DNA from: Cytidiella melzeri
Lineage: Eukaryota; Basidiomycota; Agaricomycetes; Polyporales; Irpicaceae
Assembly (NCBI GenBank): GCA_022592445.1
Contig: JABYQR010000034.1
Coordinates: forward strand, 150,229-214,228
DNA: 64,000 nucleotides
Direction of reading: 5' to 3'
Both the position numbers and the translations under genes were made by a program. Under the pieces are notes generated by a model. It did no database searches and was not told the origin of the DNA. It saw only the letters and a program-made list of their open reading frames with translations. Shown in pieces: positions 38,201 through 48,620 of the stretch; within the stretch, counting starts at the first letter, position 1; the number at the start of each line of letters is the position of its first letter.

Positions 38201-38553
38201 TCGTCCAGCAAGCCAGGAGCGGAATGAAATCCATAAGCTGGGTGGCCTAAACCAGGAGTAGGATGTGGTAAGCCGGGCGGCGCCATGTATCCTCAGCCGC
38301 GGGGGGCAGGCACAAGGTCAGCGTCTGGTGTAGCTGGAAGCCGTGGGGCTGGTGCATCGATGCCTAGGCCTCCCAGGCCCGGACCTGCAACTCCTGGTAG
38401 CCCTGCGTTCACCCCAAGCCCATGTGGTTGCGGCTGAAAGGGTGATTGAACGCGCCATGTGCTATTCGGATTCAGATCATTCAGCTGATCAAGAAATGGC
38501 CTGTCGAAGCCGGAAGGACGCATGCCAGATTCACGTCCACGATAAGCTTGCAT
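35210..38553 (-). CDS. Transposon accessory protein, disordered, of unknown function (TGA-interrupted)
   Basis: The second long gene of the transposon, same strand as the transposase. The N-terminal part (38553-38293) is Pro/Gly-rich; the next block (38286-37927) has a coiled coil (IQKIRRLQSALEQSTGREHR). The same frame runs through both but meets TGA at 38293-38295, which could be a CGA arginine changed by one base. Further exons (about 37795-36630, 36530-36400, 36276-35850, 35790-35575 and on) code a domain KITVDKLLALTPESLECQTL.., an acidic run (EDEDDDEDNEDDEDD), long Pro/Ser stretches, a helical domain EIKALVGIMGEHPNH.. and a Lys/Pro/Ala-rich tail. It ends with KELFKEKPEELLAASQREYE. In CACTA elements the second protein (TnpA) binds subterminal repeats, so a DNA-binding role is a fair guess only. 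Exon edges are approximate. Confidence 0.55.
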
Positions 38554-38783
38554 TTTCGATGTAGGAGCGAGACTTGGATATTTGCAGTAGGAGCAATAAG
38601 TACAGTCAGTTGAACTTGGGGAAAAAGAAACTTCGGGTCAGCCGCTTGGAGACTGTATTGTACATAAATAATAACATGTATAAATATTATATAAATAAAG
38701 AAGGCGACAGGGGTGTTTTACAGCAAGTAATTGAGCGTGCCAATTTGAAGCTATATAAACGTATATAAACCAAGATGTAATAC

Positions 38784-41700
38784 TTATAATTGCATAGCTT
38801 CGGAGGTCTGTGTGATGTTCGTCTCGAATACAATACCGGCGTTTCCCTCTCGCTCCGCTTCCGCAGCTAATTCTGTTTCGGAGAGTACCGCTAGCCCTGC
38901 GTGCTTCCGGAGTACGTACGTGTAATCCTGGAATGCCCATACTCCAACGAGAGAGCGTATGAACTTGGCCTCGATGACGGTGACTTCGGATGTGAGATTA
39001 CCTCGATGAGTACATCGGAGGACATTCTGCACACCGTTGATGCGGTGGAAGGCGACAAGGATCGAATCCTTGTCCTCCTTGTCCCAGGTGTAAAACGCTA
39101 GAGCTTCGCCAAAAATCGAGATACCAGCGGATGTCACGGCTTCGAAGTAACGGGATGAACGTGAAGACTTCCCGTTACGCTCGCTCATTTCGCTCCGCAA
39201 TGTGACTCCGGAGTCGAGGGAAAACTTGCCCCAGCGAGTGGGCAGGGGAATGTCCGACCCGGGTGCCTCGATATCCCAGCCCTTGAACTGATAGATAGCA
39301 TTGCGGTGCTGGTTCCATGTACTGAACGGAGCTGCGCGCTCTGCCCTGGTGATTTGATACTCCTTGTGAAGGAGCCGAGTTGGTTTCGGTGGGTCCTGGG
39401 GCACGAGATCAGGATAGTAGAGTTTCAAGCACTTGATCACTTCCTGCTCCATGATAATATTGGCTAAATGCTGAAAGGGAGATTTGTCAGATCTGACTTT
39501 CCTCCCGAGGTAGCCGATCGTCCGTTCGCAGGTGGCTTGGGAGCAGAGGCGGAAAGAGCCGTACCAGCGGATGTGGTTAGGAATGTGGATGAGTTGGAAA
39601 AGTGTGAGTCTTGCGCGTGAAATCTTCGACGGATCGGTGATATAAAGCTTTTCGAAGCCGGTTAGAAATTCAATGATGAGTTGCTCGAACTTCTGGAGAT
39701 CCTCTTCGGTTCGTTCCTCCATCCGCATCGAGAACTCAGCGATACGGACAAATAGTGCATAGTTGGAGACGACTTCATATCTGACACCAAGCGACAATAG
39801 GAAGGGGACCGTGTACCAATGAACCACCGCCATCCACTCATAGAGCTTGAAGCTAGTGTTCAGCTTGGTGTATATGTTACGCACAGGCCCGCAGAAGGTG
39901 GAGGGCAAGGTAGCTTTGGCCATTTCGAGCCAGAAGCCAAATTTTTCGAGCTTGTGAGGCGGGAGATAATTGTCCTCGATCATAAGACGATGGAGGTGAC
40001 TGGCGATGTTAGCGTAGAGTTGATGCACGGCGTCCAAGGAGAAGAAGTATGGATATATGTGCGCGTAACTTGCGACTAATAGCGGGAGACGTAGTATGCC
40101 CGTTTCCAGGCCAATCCGTTTGCGCTCGTTGTCGTCTTTGGCGTTAGCTAGGCGAGCGAGAATTTTCTCGTAGTCCTCTTCTCGTCGGAATGGTATGTTT
40201 TCGTATGAGTATTGCTCGCGGGAGGGATTGAGATCGACGATATAAACAGAAGAGATGGGGTAGTACTGCCTCTTGCCCTTGTCGGTGGCACGGGCACCTT
40301 CTACCATGCTATGTCGGTCTCCGTGAACCCCATTTACGCCGCTGGTGCCGTTGACCTTGACAGATCCCATCATATCTGCAGTGACAACAACGACCCAACC
40401 ATGCCACGCAAAGTATGCACTGTCAAGAGCATCGTACATCCAAATTCCGGCGCTGGATCGCATCATCTGCTGGAACGACACCCACGCAAATGATTCGAGG
40501 TTCCCTGGGGCGTACGGACCGGGGATGGCAAACGCGACCATAACCCATTCCTTCAACCACCGCATGCCTGGCGGGAGACCTAGGTCGATGTACAAGAAGA
40601 TCCAGGTCTCGGATTGCTTCTTCATGGTGAGCTGACATCCATCTGTCGTCATCATGTACGAACCGTCCCTCATATGCTGGAAAAGCCCTCGCTTTCGAAG
40701 TTCGCGTAGGAGTTTCCCTGAGGCGAAGTCGCGGTACGCCTCGTGGCCAAGATGCAACACCTTTTGCATTAGCTTGTCACGATAGCGCATCTGCCGACTG
40801 GTCGTTTTGTTGGCGAACATTGCCCGGATAACCTCCAAGGCGGGCACCACAAGCATCTCCTTGAATGGCACTTTCTTGCCGGATTTCGAGCCCGCGTACG
40901 AGCTTGAAGCACTGGGCTGATACCGAGGATGCTGACAGGGTCCGGACACGAAGCGGGGAGCAGTATCGGCGTTCTTCTTGTCGTGGCTCTTGAGCTTCCC
41001 GGGGCATTGCTGAAGCTTTGCGTAGGGGCCAGCATATGCGATGCAATTATTTGGGCAAATTTGAACCTTAAACGGATGAACGTTGGTTAACTTCATCGCT
41101 AATTTCCGCGCCATTTTCAACGATAAGATAGGCTCCCTGGTTATAAGTCTTATGAATGCCGCAAATTTCGCGTACGCGGCTGCGGTGCCATTCGTACTGA
41201 ACCAGGCAACATAAAGCTGAAGAGACTGCTTCTCTGCGGCGGTAAGTGGGGTAATTTTGAAGCTGTCGTTGTTAGGAGGAGGAGGGAGTTTGGCGGAGCC
41301 CATGAGCTGTTTCCGGAGCTCTTCTAGCGACGTAGGGTGATGTATGCAATCACCAAGCTCATCCATTGGCAATTGATCAGGATCGTTCGGATCTAACTCT
41401 ACATCCTCCTGCTCGTATGCCCGGATACCCGGGTACGCCATGTCCTCTCGAGGATTCGGCAATTCAGCTAGTCCAGCGACATCCATGAGAGTCATGAACT
41501 CATCATCCTGAGTATCGTCCTGCATTGCAGCCATGGCGCCAAGGGTGTCAAGCAGATGCATCGGTGGATCCTGAGCAGCGCCAGGAGAGCTGGGCTCAAC
41601 TGACATAGGTTCGGGGGATCCAGAGACCATGGACGGCGCAGGAGACGCACGAGGCTCCATGGAAGGCTCAGAGGCAGTAGTGAGCGAGAAGGATGAGGTA

Positions 41701-42398
41701 TTTATCGACTGATGGGAGGGCTGTTGGGAAACGGGGCCGCTGTCTGTATGCGGTGTATGATCCTCAAGTCCATTTTGCAGCCAGCCGTCGTTATCTCCTA
41801 AAATTCGATTAAATTTCGCGCAGCTTAAGGATCTTTGTGCTTACCCTCGGCAGGCGCGTGAGGACCTAAAATTGCAAATGTTAAAGTGCTTCGTACTACT
41901 GAGAAGGAAACGACATACATTGATCCATGTCAACGAAGGTAGAGATCGCCTCTGGAGGGTTCTCAAGGGTGCCGGTGCCTGTTAAACAGCTATACCTTTA
42001 GAAAATGATCCATTAAAATGAACCAGGGTGGAAGATGTACATGTATCTTCCATTTCGTAATCTCCGTCCTCGAGAGGCTCCTCGGGCTCCTCAAACTCCA
42101 TCGCATGCTGCTGGTCGAGCTGTTCTTTCAACTTCGCGGCGTTGAGCTCCACATATTCAGCGTACATTGAACGAACATACGAGGGAGAGGAGGTTATCCT
42201 GAAGGCACTAAGATCCTGACGAATGTGGTTTCGGATAGTCTTTTCAGCTTTCCAGAAGGAACCTTGGCAGCTGGAACAGTGGCAAAGAAGTTTAGAGGTG
42301 GATGAATCCATTAGAGCTTTGGCAGAGTTTCCAATGTTTGCAGAACGAGGCGAAATAAGAGATAGAAAGAGTTTATTACGCTCGAGGAAAGCAGACAA
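38784..42398 (-). CDS. tnp2-family (CACTA-like) transposase
   Basis: Four exons (42398-42041, 41978-41919, 41865-41845, 41797-38784) join to about 1150 aa with no internal stop, so the enzyme looks intact. An N-terminal zinc knuckle (CHCSSCQGSF..RNHI) precedes an acidic linker. The core carries the tnp2 pattern: MTTDGCQLTMKK, PPGMRWLKEWVMVAFAIPGP, then YDALDSAYFAWHGWVVVVTAD, a VHQLYANI block where relatives have HLLYENI, and TLPSTFCGPVRNI. It ends in the region IRWYGSFRLCSQATCERTIG. A second Cys/His group (CPNNC.., QQCPGKLKSHDKKN) lies around residues 390-430. It would cut the ends of this and related elements. A start at 42311 (MDSSTSK) is also possible. Confidence 0.8.
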
Positions 42399-42836
42399 TG
42401 TGGAAACCGCGTGCCCCTATGTAATAATAGAGCCGATGCCCAAGATGGGACGTCGAATGTTCCCACGCCCGCATCAATCTCTGCTTATCTCTTGCTCACT
42501 GTCTCTCGCACAATGCTCTCCTAAACGTTTTCATGGCAGGCTGACGATTTCTGGTGATGTTCACTGTCGGCGATACAAGCATAGATGGTTGGTACTACAG
42601 TGCTTCCTCTGTGCCGGGCGGGGTTGTCTGTGCGTGTCTGCATACAAGGGAATTTCACCCGGACGTACCCACAACATCATGCCATGCATCCTGCACTCTC
42701 GCGACGCCTCAACGCTCGCCTGGGCTCTCGCAAGTCCGTGCGCCTTTCAAATATTTTGTTTGATTTATTCTGATTTTTCTTCAGGGGATCACCAGGGGAG
42801 TCGTCGCAAGACGTGGCGTGTTGATTCCGCCACGAC

Positions 42837-43377
42837 ATATTCAAAAACACCTTCGCAGGCCTTAATTTCTTCACGTTGACTCAATTTTGCCTTCCGCCGC
42901 CCGGAGACGACGTCGTCTACGCTAAACGCACCTTCGTGCATGTCAATCCCACCCCGACATGCTAAAACACACCTTCGCAGGGCCTCAATTTCTTCACGTT
43001 GACTCAATTTTGCCTTCTGCCGCCCGGAGACCGCGTCGTCTACGGTAAGCACACCTTCGTACATGTCAATCCCACCCCGACATGCTAAAACACACCTTCG
43101 CAGGGCCTCAATTTCTTCACGTTGACTCAATTTTGCCTTAACACACCTTCGCAGGGCCTTAATTTCTTCACGTTGACTCAATTTTGCCTTCCGCCGCCCG
43201 GAGACGACGTCGTCTACGCTAAACGCACCTTCGTGCATGCCAATCCCACCCGACATGCTAAAACACACCTTCGCAGGGCCTTAATTTCTTCACGTTGACT
43301 CAATTTTGCCTTCCGCCGCCCGTAGACGACGTCGTTTACGCTAAACACACCTTCGTACATGCCAATGCCACCTCGAC
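42837..43377 (+). repeat. 122-bp tandem array inside the transposon
   Basis: The anchor ACCTTCGCAG recurs at 42849, 42971, 43094, 43145 and 43267, so units of 122-123 bp with one 51-bp partial copy. Each unit has ATGCTAAAACACACC, then TTCTTCACGTTGACTCAATT, then GACGACGTCGTCTAC. The array ends exactly where the next gene's start codon lies (43378), in the same phase. On the minus strand it reads as a repeated KLSQREEIEALRRC peptide, which I take to be chance. Confidence 0.85.
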
Positions 43378-44089
43378 ATGCTCAAAAAATCTTCTCATGA
43401 GGTCAATCTTCTTTCGCCGACACAGTTTTGCCTTTCGCGACGTTTGCGTCGCCTGTTCATGATGGTATGTGTATTTGTTTCCATTCTTTTGCTCGAAATG
43501 TTTTTAATTTCATTCGAAGGTGATAGTTTTAGCCTTACGCCGTTCCCGCCCTCCCGACCATCACGATACGCGACTACCGCGACACTCGGCGACCATTTGG
43601 GCGAACGCTTTCCGGTTACACCTGCGGAATCTTCACCGTCTGCCAAAGATATTCCCTACGCGCCTACATACATAATGAATGCTTCTGTGTATGTGCCGTA
43701 TCACTGGAACATCCACAACCCCGATTTGCGCGCGGATGGAATTTGGCTCGTTCGCAATGCTATCGCGGAAAACTGGTGGATCATCGACCCTTGGATCGGG
43801 CATATTCCCTTTTTTTGGGTAATTATGTACGTTTCTGCCCGCGCATTCCAGACATCTGCACATCTGATAACTAACATGTCCTCACAGGGCGTATCATCAC
43901 AAGGAGGAGATACCTGGCATCGGCCATGCCACGGTCCGCGCGTTTGACTACTGGGGTTACCCTATCGCTCGGTTTCACGTTTACGACACCCACCGCTTCC
44001 AGTTTCGAATCGGCGCGGGTAGTTGGACCGGTCGGTACATCGATATAAGCTCTTACGAGCTCGTCTGTCCGTCAATCTCCCTTCTATAA
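43378..44089 (+). CDS. Transposon-borne protein of unknown function
   Basis: Two exons (43378-43826, 43888-44089; intron GTACGT..CACAG) give 216 aa, on the strand opposite to the transposase. The N-terminus is basic, followed by a strongly hydrophobic stretch (MMVCVFVSILLLEMFLISF, about residues 28-46) that could be a membrane anchor or signal anchor. The folded-looking part has many Trp/Tyr/His: YVPYHWNIHNPDLRADGIWL, then AENWWIIDPWIGHIPFFWV, then AYHHKEEIPGIGHATVRAFD, then YWGYPIARFHVYDTHRFQFR. I do not recognise it. It may be cargo or a third element protein. The start could also be the ATG at 43459 or 43462. The first codons are a diverged copy of the 122-bp repeat. Confidence 0.55.
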
Positions 44090-44474
44090 ATGTACCCTTG
44101 TCTCGTTTTTTGTACGCTTTTTTTTTACTGTAACATCACCCAATTCATCTTTCTTGATCTTATGCCAAGTATTTCGCGGGTCTTGGAGTTTGCCCTTCGA
44201 GGGAACTTAGCGTAAAACCATCTCGACGCTTAAGCGCCGGAACACATGTCTCTCGTACCAAATACGGTAGGTCGCGGAACAGTACCCGTTTCGGCATTGT
44301 TCGGCAAGGTGGCCGCGATGACCGTATTGACACTTTGGGGACACTTTGGCGTCCCCTCCACGCCTCTACCGTATCGTCCAACTACGCACAAGCGCCCTAA
44401 CCCTGTTTTTGTACGTCAATTACACACTATACAGACATCATACCCGCTCCTTCGTTACATCGCGCTGACTTTAC
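44090..44474. other. Right subterminal region of the tnp2 transposon
   Basis: No gene. This is the 3' flank of the small gene and the subterminal stretch leading to the right end. Confidence 0.4.
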
Positions 44475-44486
44475 GATTTTACTGAG
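44475..44486 (-). repeat. Right terminal inverted repeat of the tnp2 transposon
   Basis: GATTTTACTGAG, the complement of the left end apart from one base. It is followed by the second copy of CTTGACG. Confidence 0.8.
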
Positions 44487-47400
44487 CTTGACGAATCATG
44501 GAGAGCGTTCACACGGACACTCAGAGAGAAAATTGTCGCCGCCGATAAACAGGGAACACCGCTCTCTTCGTCGACCGTTATCCAACTGATCAAAGAAGAG
44601 GATTGGGCACAGGGACTTCAGGAACCCGAGTACCTCGCGCAGATCTGCGGGACTAGTTCCATCCAAAAGAAGCGTCCTGTGGCTATCGCTACCGCTGCCT
44701 CGGCTCCACCGCCGAAACGTGCAAAGGTTGCAGACAAAAGTCAAATTCGTTGCACGAATCCCTATTGTTCGCGACCTAACGGCCACAATATTCAGGACTG
44801 TTTCGCTTACGGAGGCGGAAAGTGTGGCAAATACACGTCATGGTGGAAGGGACCACGTGACATTCATCTTCCCCCCGCGCAGAGGTCCGCTGCTACGAAC
44901 GCGCCTCCGACTGGACAGAGACGATTGAACTACCAGGCGCTACCGCTGGCAAACGCTACTGCCGTGGATTCACGTGGAGAGAATCCCTCTGCCTCTGCTC
45001 CAGTTGACAGTAGCGTAATCGCAGCGCTAACGCAGGGCCAGTTCTTCTCACTCAACACCTACGTCGATCCTACCGAACTCGTCACTTGCAACAAAGCAGC
45101 ATTCAAGGGCCACAACATCACATCCGAATGCTACCATGACTCAGGTGCGAACCGTCATATTTTTGCAGATCGCTCTATCTTCGCCACCTACAGATCAATC
45201 GAACCGATTGAGGTGAAGGGTTTTGGCACTGCGCATGCCACATCTGCGGTAGGCGTTGGCAACATATTCTTCAAGGGAACGTACAGAGGAATCCCCACTG
45301 TACTGAAACTATCAAACGTACTACACGTCCCGACAGCGTGGCTGAACCTCGTGTCGCAAGGCTGCCTTGAAAGACGAGGTATCACATGCCACTCGGAGAA
45401 CGGAGTTCTAAGTCTTTCCCTCAATGGTCAGAACATCGTCGACGGCAAACTGCTGCCGAATAATCTGTATCTCTTACACATGACCCCACTCCCCGCCGAC
45501 ACGACACAGACCATCCATGCTACACAACCTCTGGCCGACCGACTCTCTGATCCCACTGTCTCTAATGCTGAAGGAAAGGGAAGGGATTTTTACACCGCCT
45601 ATTAGGCCACATAGGCGTTAAAGGGCTTCACCACGCAGTTGACGGAATCCCACAAGATTCTTCCGCGCAACGTACATGCCAAATCTGCGCACGAGCGAAC
45701 ATCAAACGCCTCCCATTCCCTTCTACATCTGATCTCAGAGCCGATCGCCTTTTGTATCGCATATATTCTGACATTTGCGGTCCTTTGCCAATTGGTTACG
45801 GTGGTTTCAAGTTTTTTATTCTTTTCATTGACTGTTTCTCTCGCTGGATCTATGTCTCTCCTCTGAAACACAAGTCCGAGGCTTTGGCGCGATTCCAACA
45901 GTTCCAAACCGCATTCGAGCGCCTACTGGACCTCAAAATCTGCATACTCCGCGTGGACAACGCGCCCGAATACATTGAAGGCGCATTCCGTGCTCATTGT
46001 GAAAAAACCGGTATCATATTCGAGAAGATCGTTCCTGACGCATCACCGCAGAATGGTGTTGCTGAACGAGCGAATCTTACCATCGCTTCCATGGCTCGCG
46101 CGATGCTCATCGACGTGACGATTGGTTCTGGCCCTTCGCGGTACGCTGTGCTGTACACGTCAAGTGTAGAGTGCCTCATGCTGCGCTGAAACCCCACAAA
46201 ACTCCTTTCTTCCACGTATTCAAACACCGCCCAAATTTATCCTATCTCCATGTCTTTGGCACACACGTCACCGCTCGTCGAACCAATTCCGACAATCTGT
46301 CCAAGTTCCAGCCTCGCGGCGAAACTGGACGATTTCTTGGCTACGCTCCTGATGCCAATGGCTACCTCATCTGGTTTCCACACTCTCGAGCCGTCCGTGT
46401 GCGCCGCGATGTTATATTCCACGACAACACTCCAATGACCTCCGCTGACATCATCCCTCAGCGATCGCCCATGTGGGACGATGTTATAACAGAAATTGAC
46501 GGTCGTTTTCTCGATGATCCTCTCATTTCGCCTGTACCGGGCACAATCGTGCATGCTCCCATGGAGCCGGAAAATCACATCACCGACCAGTGAGTGATTT
46601 GGATACGCATACTATACTTGCGTAGGATCTAATTGTGCATACAATTAGATATGCTGTTCATCAGCCGGACGCTCAAATTGAGCGGGAAAACGACATCTTC
46701 ACGAATACGTGAGTCGTTTGGATCTTCGGATATACCCTTTGGGGCCTATAACATACAGACACTGACTACAACATCAGACACGAAAATCGTGAGATGTCAT
46801 CGGCGATACATGAAGACATACCTCTCGCTGAACGACGCGCGCGTCGTGAATCCGTCATGCCAAAACGTTTCCTCGATTACAATCCCACTCCCTCGAACGA
46901 GGGGGGGTCGGACGTGCAGAACGCACTTGTATATCACGTCCTCGCTCGTGGCAAAGACATCTCGATCAACACCCACAAATCGTCTATCGCCAATATCATT
47001 CCCATGCTCCTAAACGCCGACGCGCAATACGACTCGCTGTGTCTCAACACAATTGATCCAATCAACGACCCAGATGCTATCGACCCAAAGTCGGTAAAAG
47101 AGGCACAACGTAGTGTCTACTGGACACAGTGGCTGGCAGCCATTCACGAGGAGCTTGAGGCACTGAAGGTGAAAGGGGTGTATGAGGAGATAGATGCTCT
47201 CCCAGCTGGACGAAAAGCCGTAGACTGCAAATGGGTGCTGCACATCAAGCGCAATCTGGACGGCCACATCTCACGCTTCAAGGCACGCTTGGTTGCCAAG
47301 GGATACACGCAGATCCCTGGCCAGGACTTCACATACACGTTTGCACCGGTCGCCAGATGGGATTCAATACGTATCATCTTAGCGATAGCGGCATTCCAAG

Positions 47401-48620
47401 ACCTAGAACTCCGTCACATTGACATCAAGACGGCTTTTCTCAACGGACCGCTGTCCGAAGAGATTTACATGCGCCGCCCGGAGATCGCAGGTTCTGGTTA
47501 CTGGCGTCTACAAAAGGGACTCTACGGGCTGAAACAAGCAGGGAGGAGCTGGTACCTGGAATTCAACGACAAATACACAGGTCTGGGATTCCGGAGGTGT
47601 CAGACCGACTGGAGTGTTCACCTACGCGAGCGAGGCGACCAGAAATCCATGTCGGCAACAAGTGTTGACGATATACTACTTGCGTCGACATCGACAACAG
47701 AGTCTGATCTTGTGGCCAAGCAACTGAATTCTTGTTTCGAGATCATCGAGAATGGCAACGTTGACTGGCTGCTGGGCTGCAAAGTCACACGTGAACACAG
47801 TCGACGAACGCTGATCCTATCACAAGAATCCTACATTGAGTCTATCCTACGTCTATTTGGGATGGAACACTGTAATCCGGTAACAACACCTCTCCCTCCC
47901 CACACTACATTGTCACTCGATGACTGCCCAAAGACCGACGACGAACGCAGGAGAGCGAAAGATCTTCCATATTGCACTGTGGTTGGAAAGGCGATGTATC
48001 TCGCCACTACGTGCCGTCCAGACATTGCCTTTGCAGTACGCGAACTTGCCAAGTTCATGTCGAACTATGGCGAGAAGCATTGGTCGGCGGCGAAGCACCT
48101 ACTTAGGTACTTACAAGGGACGAGATCTATTGGTCTACCGCTCGGACACCTCGACCATCCCTATCCAATCTTCAGAGCTTTCACAGATTCAGACTGGGGC
48201 ACTTCGGAACACCGAAGATCTATCTCTGGGTATGTCATGATGATTGGCAACTCGCCTGTGTCTTGGAGTTCAAAACAGCAAGCCGTCATCGCGTTATCCT
48301 CATGCGAAGCAGAATACCTCGCGTGCACACACGCAGCTTGTCAAATTCTTTTCCTCAGGCAATTACTCGACGAACTAGGATTCCCTCAAGAACATGCGAC
48401 GACTCTGTTTTGCGACAATAACGGCACTGTCGCTTGCACTCACGATCCGCACGGTCATACGCGTATGAAACACATCGACATCCGGATCCATTTCATACGA
48501 GACTGTGTTAATAAACGTCTCGTAGACGTGCACAGGGTACCAGGAAAAGAAAATACGGCGGATATATTCACGAAGGCTCTGCCGCGGGTTTTGCATGAGA
48601 GGAGCTGCTTACAATTGAAA
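44487..48620 (+). pseudogene. copia-1 gag (3' part) and pol, frameshifted
   Basis: Continues gag from the insertion point (LDESWRAFTRTLREKI), through a Cys/His knuckle (CTNPYCSRPNGHNIQDC) and protease (CYHDSGANRHIF). At about 45,590 the frame must shift by one base where the conserved LWHRRLGHIG motif should lie; here the Trp is lost. Integrase follows (GFKFFILFIDCFSRWIYV, then VDNAPEYIEG, PQNGVAERANLTI). A second shift lies near 46,125. RT and RNase H are open from 46794: DCKWVLHIKRNLDGHISRFK, HIDIKTAFLNGPLSEEIYM, KGLYGLKQAGRSWYLEF, then TSVDDILLA where YVDD is normal, and FTDSDWGTSEHRRSISGYVM. Two intron-like gaps occur near 46,590-46,750. The copy cannot make a full polyprotein. Confidence 0.85.

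Larger units (their letters stand above)
34358..44486 (-). mobile_element. 10.1-kb DNA transposon with tnp2-type transposase
   Basis: Inserted in copia-1 gag. The ends are inverted: CTCAGTAAAACC at 34358-34369 and its near complement at 44475-44486 (..GATTTTACTGAG). The target CTTGACG is duplicated (34351-34357 and 44487-44493); removing the element and one copy restores the gag frame exactly. Contents from right to left on the minus strand: transposase (42398-38784) and a long disordered accessory protein (38553-35210). On the plus strand there is a small gene of unknown function (43378-44089) fed by a 122-bp tandem array. The transposase is of the tnp2/CACTA kind, but CACTA elements normally start CACTA and duplicate 3 bp, so the ends are unusual. 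Confidence 0.85.

Noticed and set aside
42789..43268. Minus-strand open frame with repeated KLSQREEIEALRRC
   Set aside because: It is the antisense of the 122-bp array and overlaps no other exon; likely chance.
42837..43377. CRISPR array
   Set aside because: The units are contiguous 122-bp tandem repeats without unique spacers, in a eukaryotic genome.
34358..44486. KDZ (Kyakuja-Dileera-Zisupton) transposon
   Set aside because: The large element and long duplication suggested it, but the transposase motifs (TDGCQL, IPGP, YDAL, VHQLYANI) fit tnp2 better. Kept open as a point to check.
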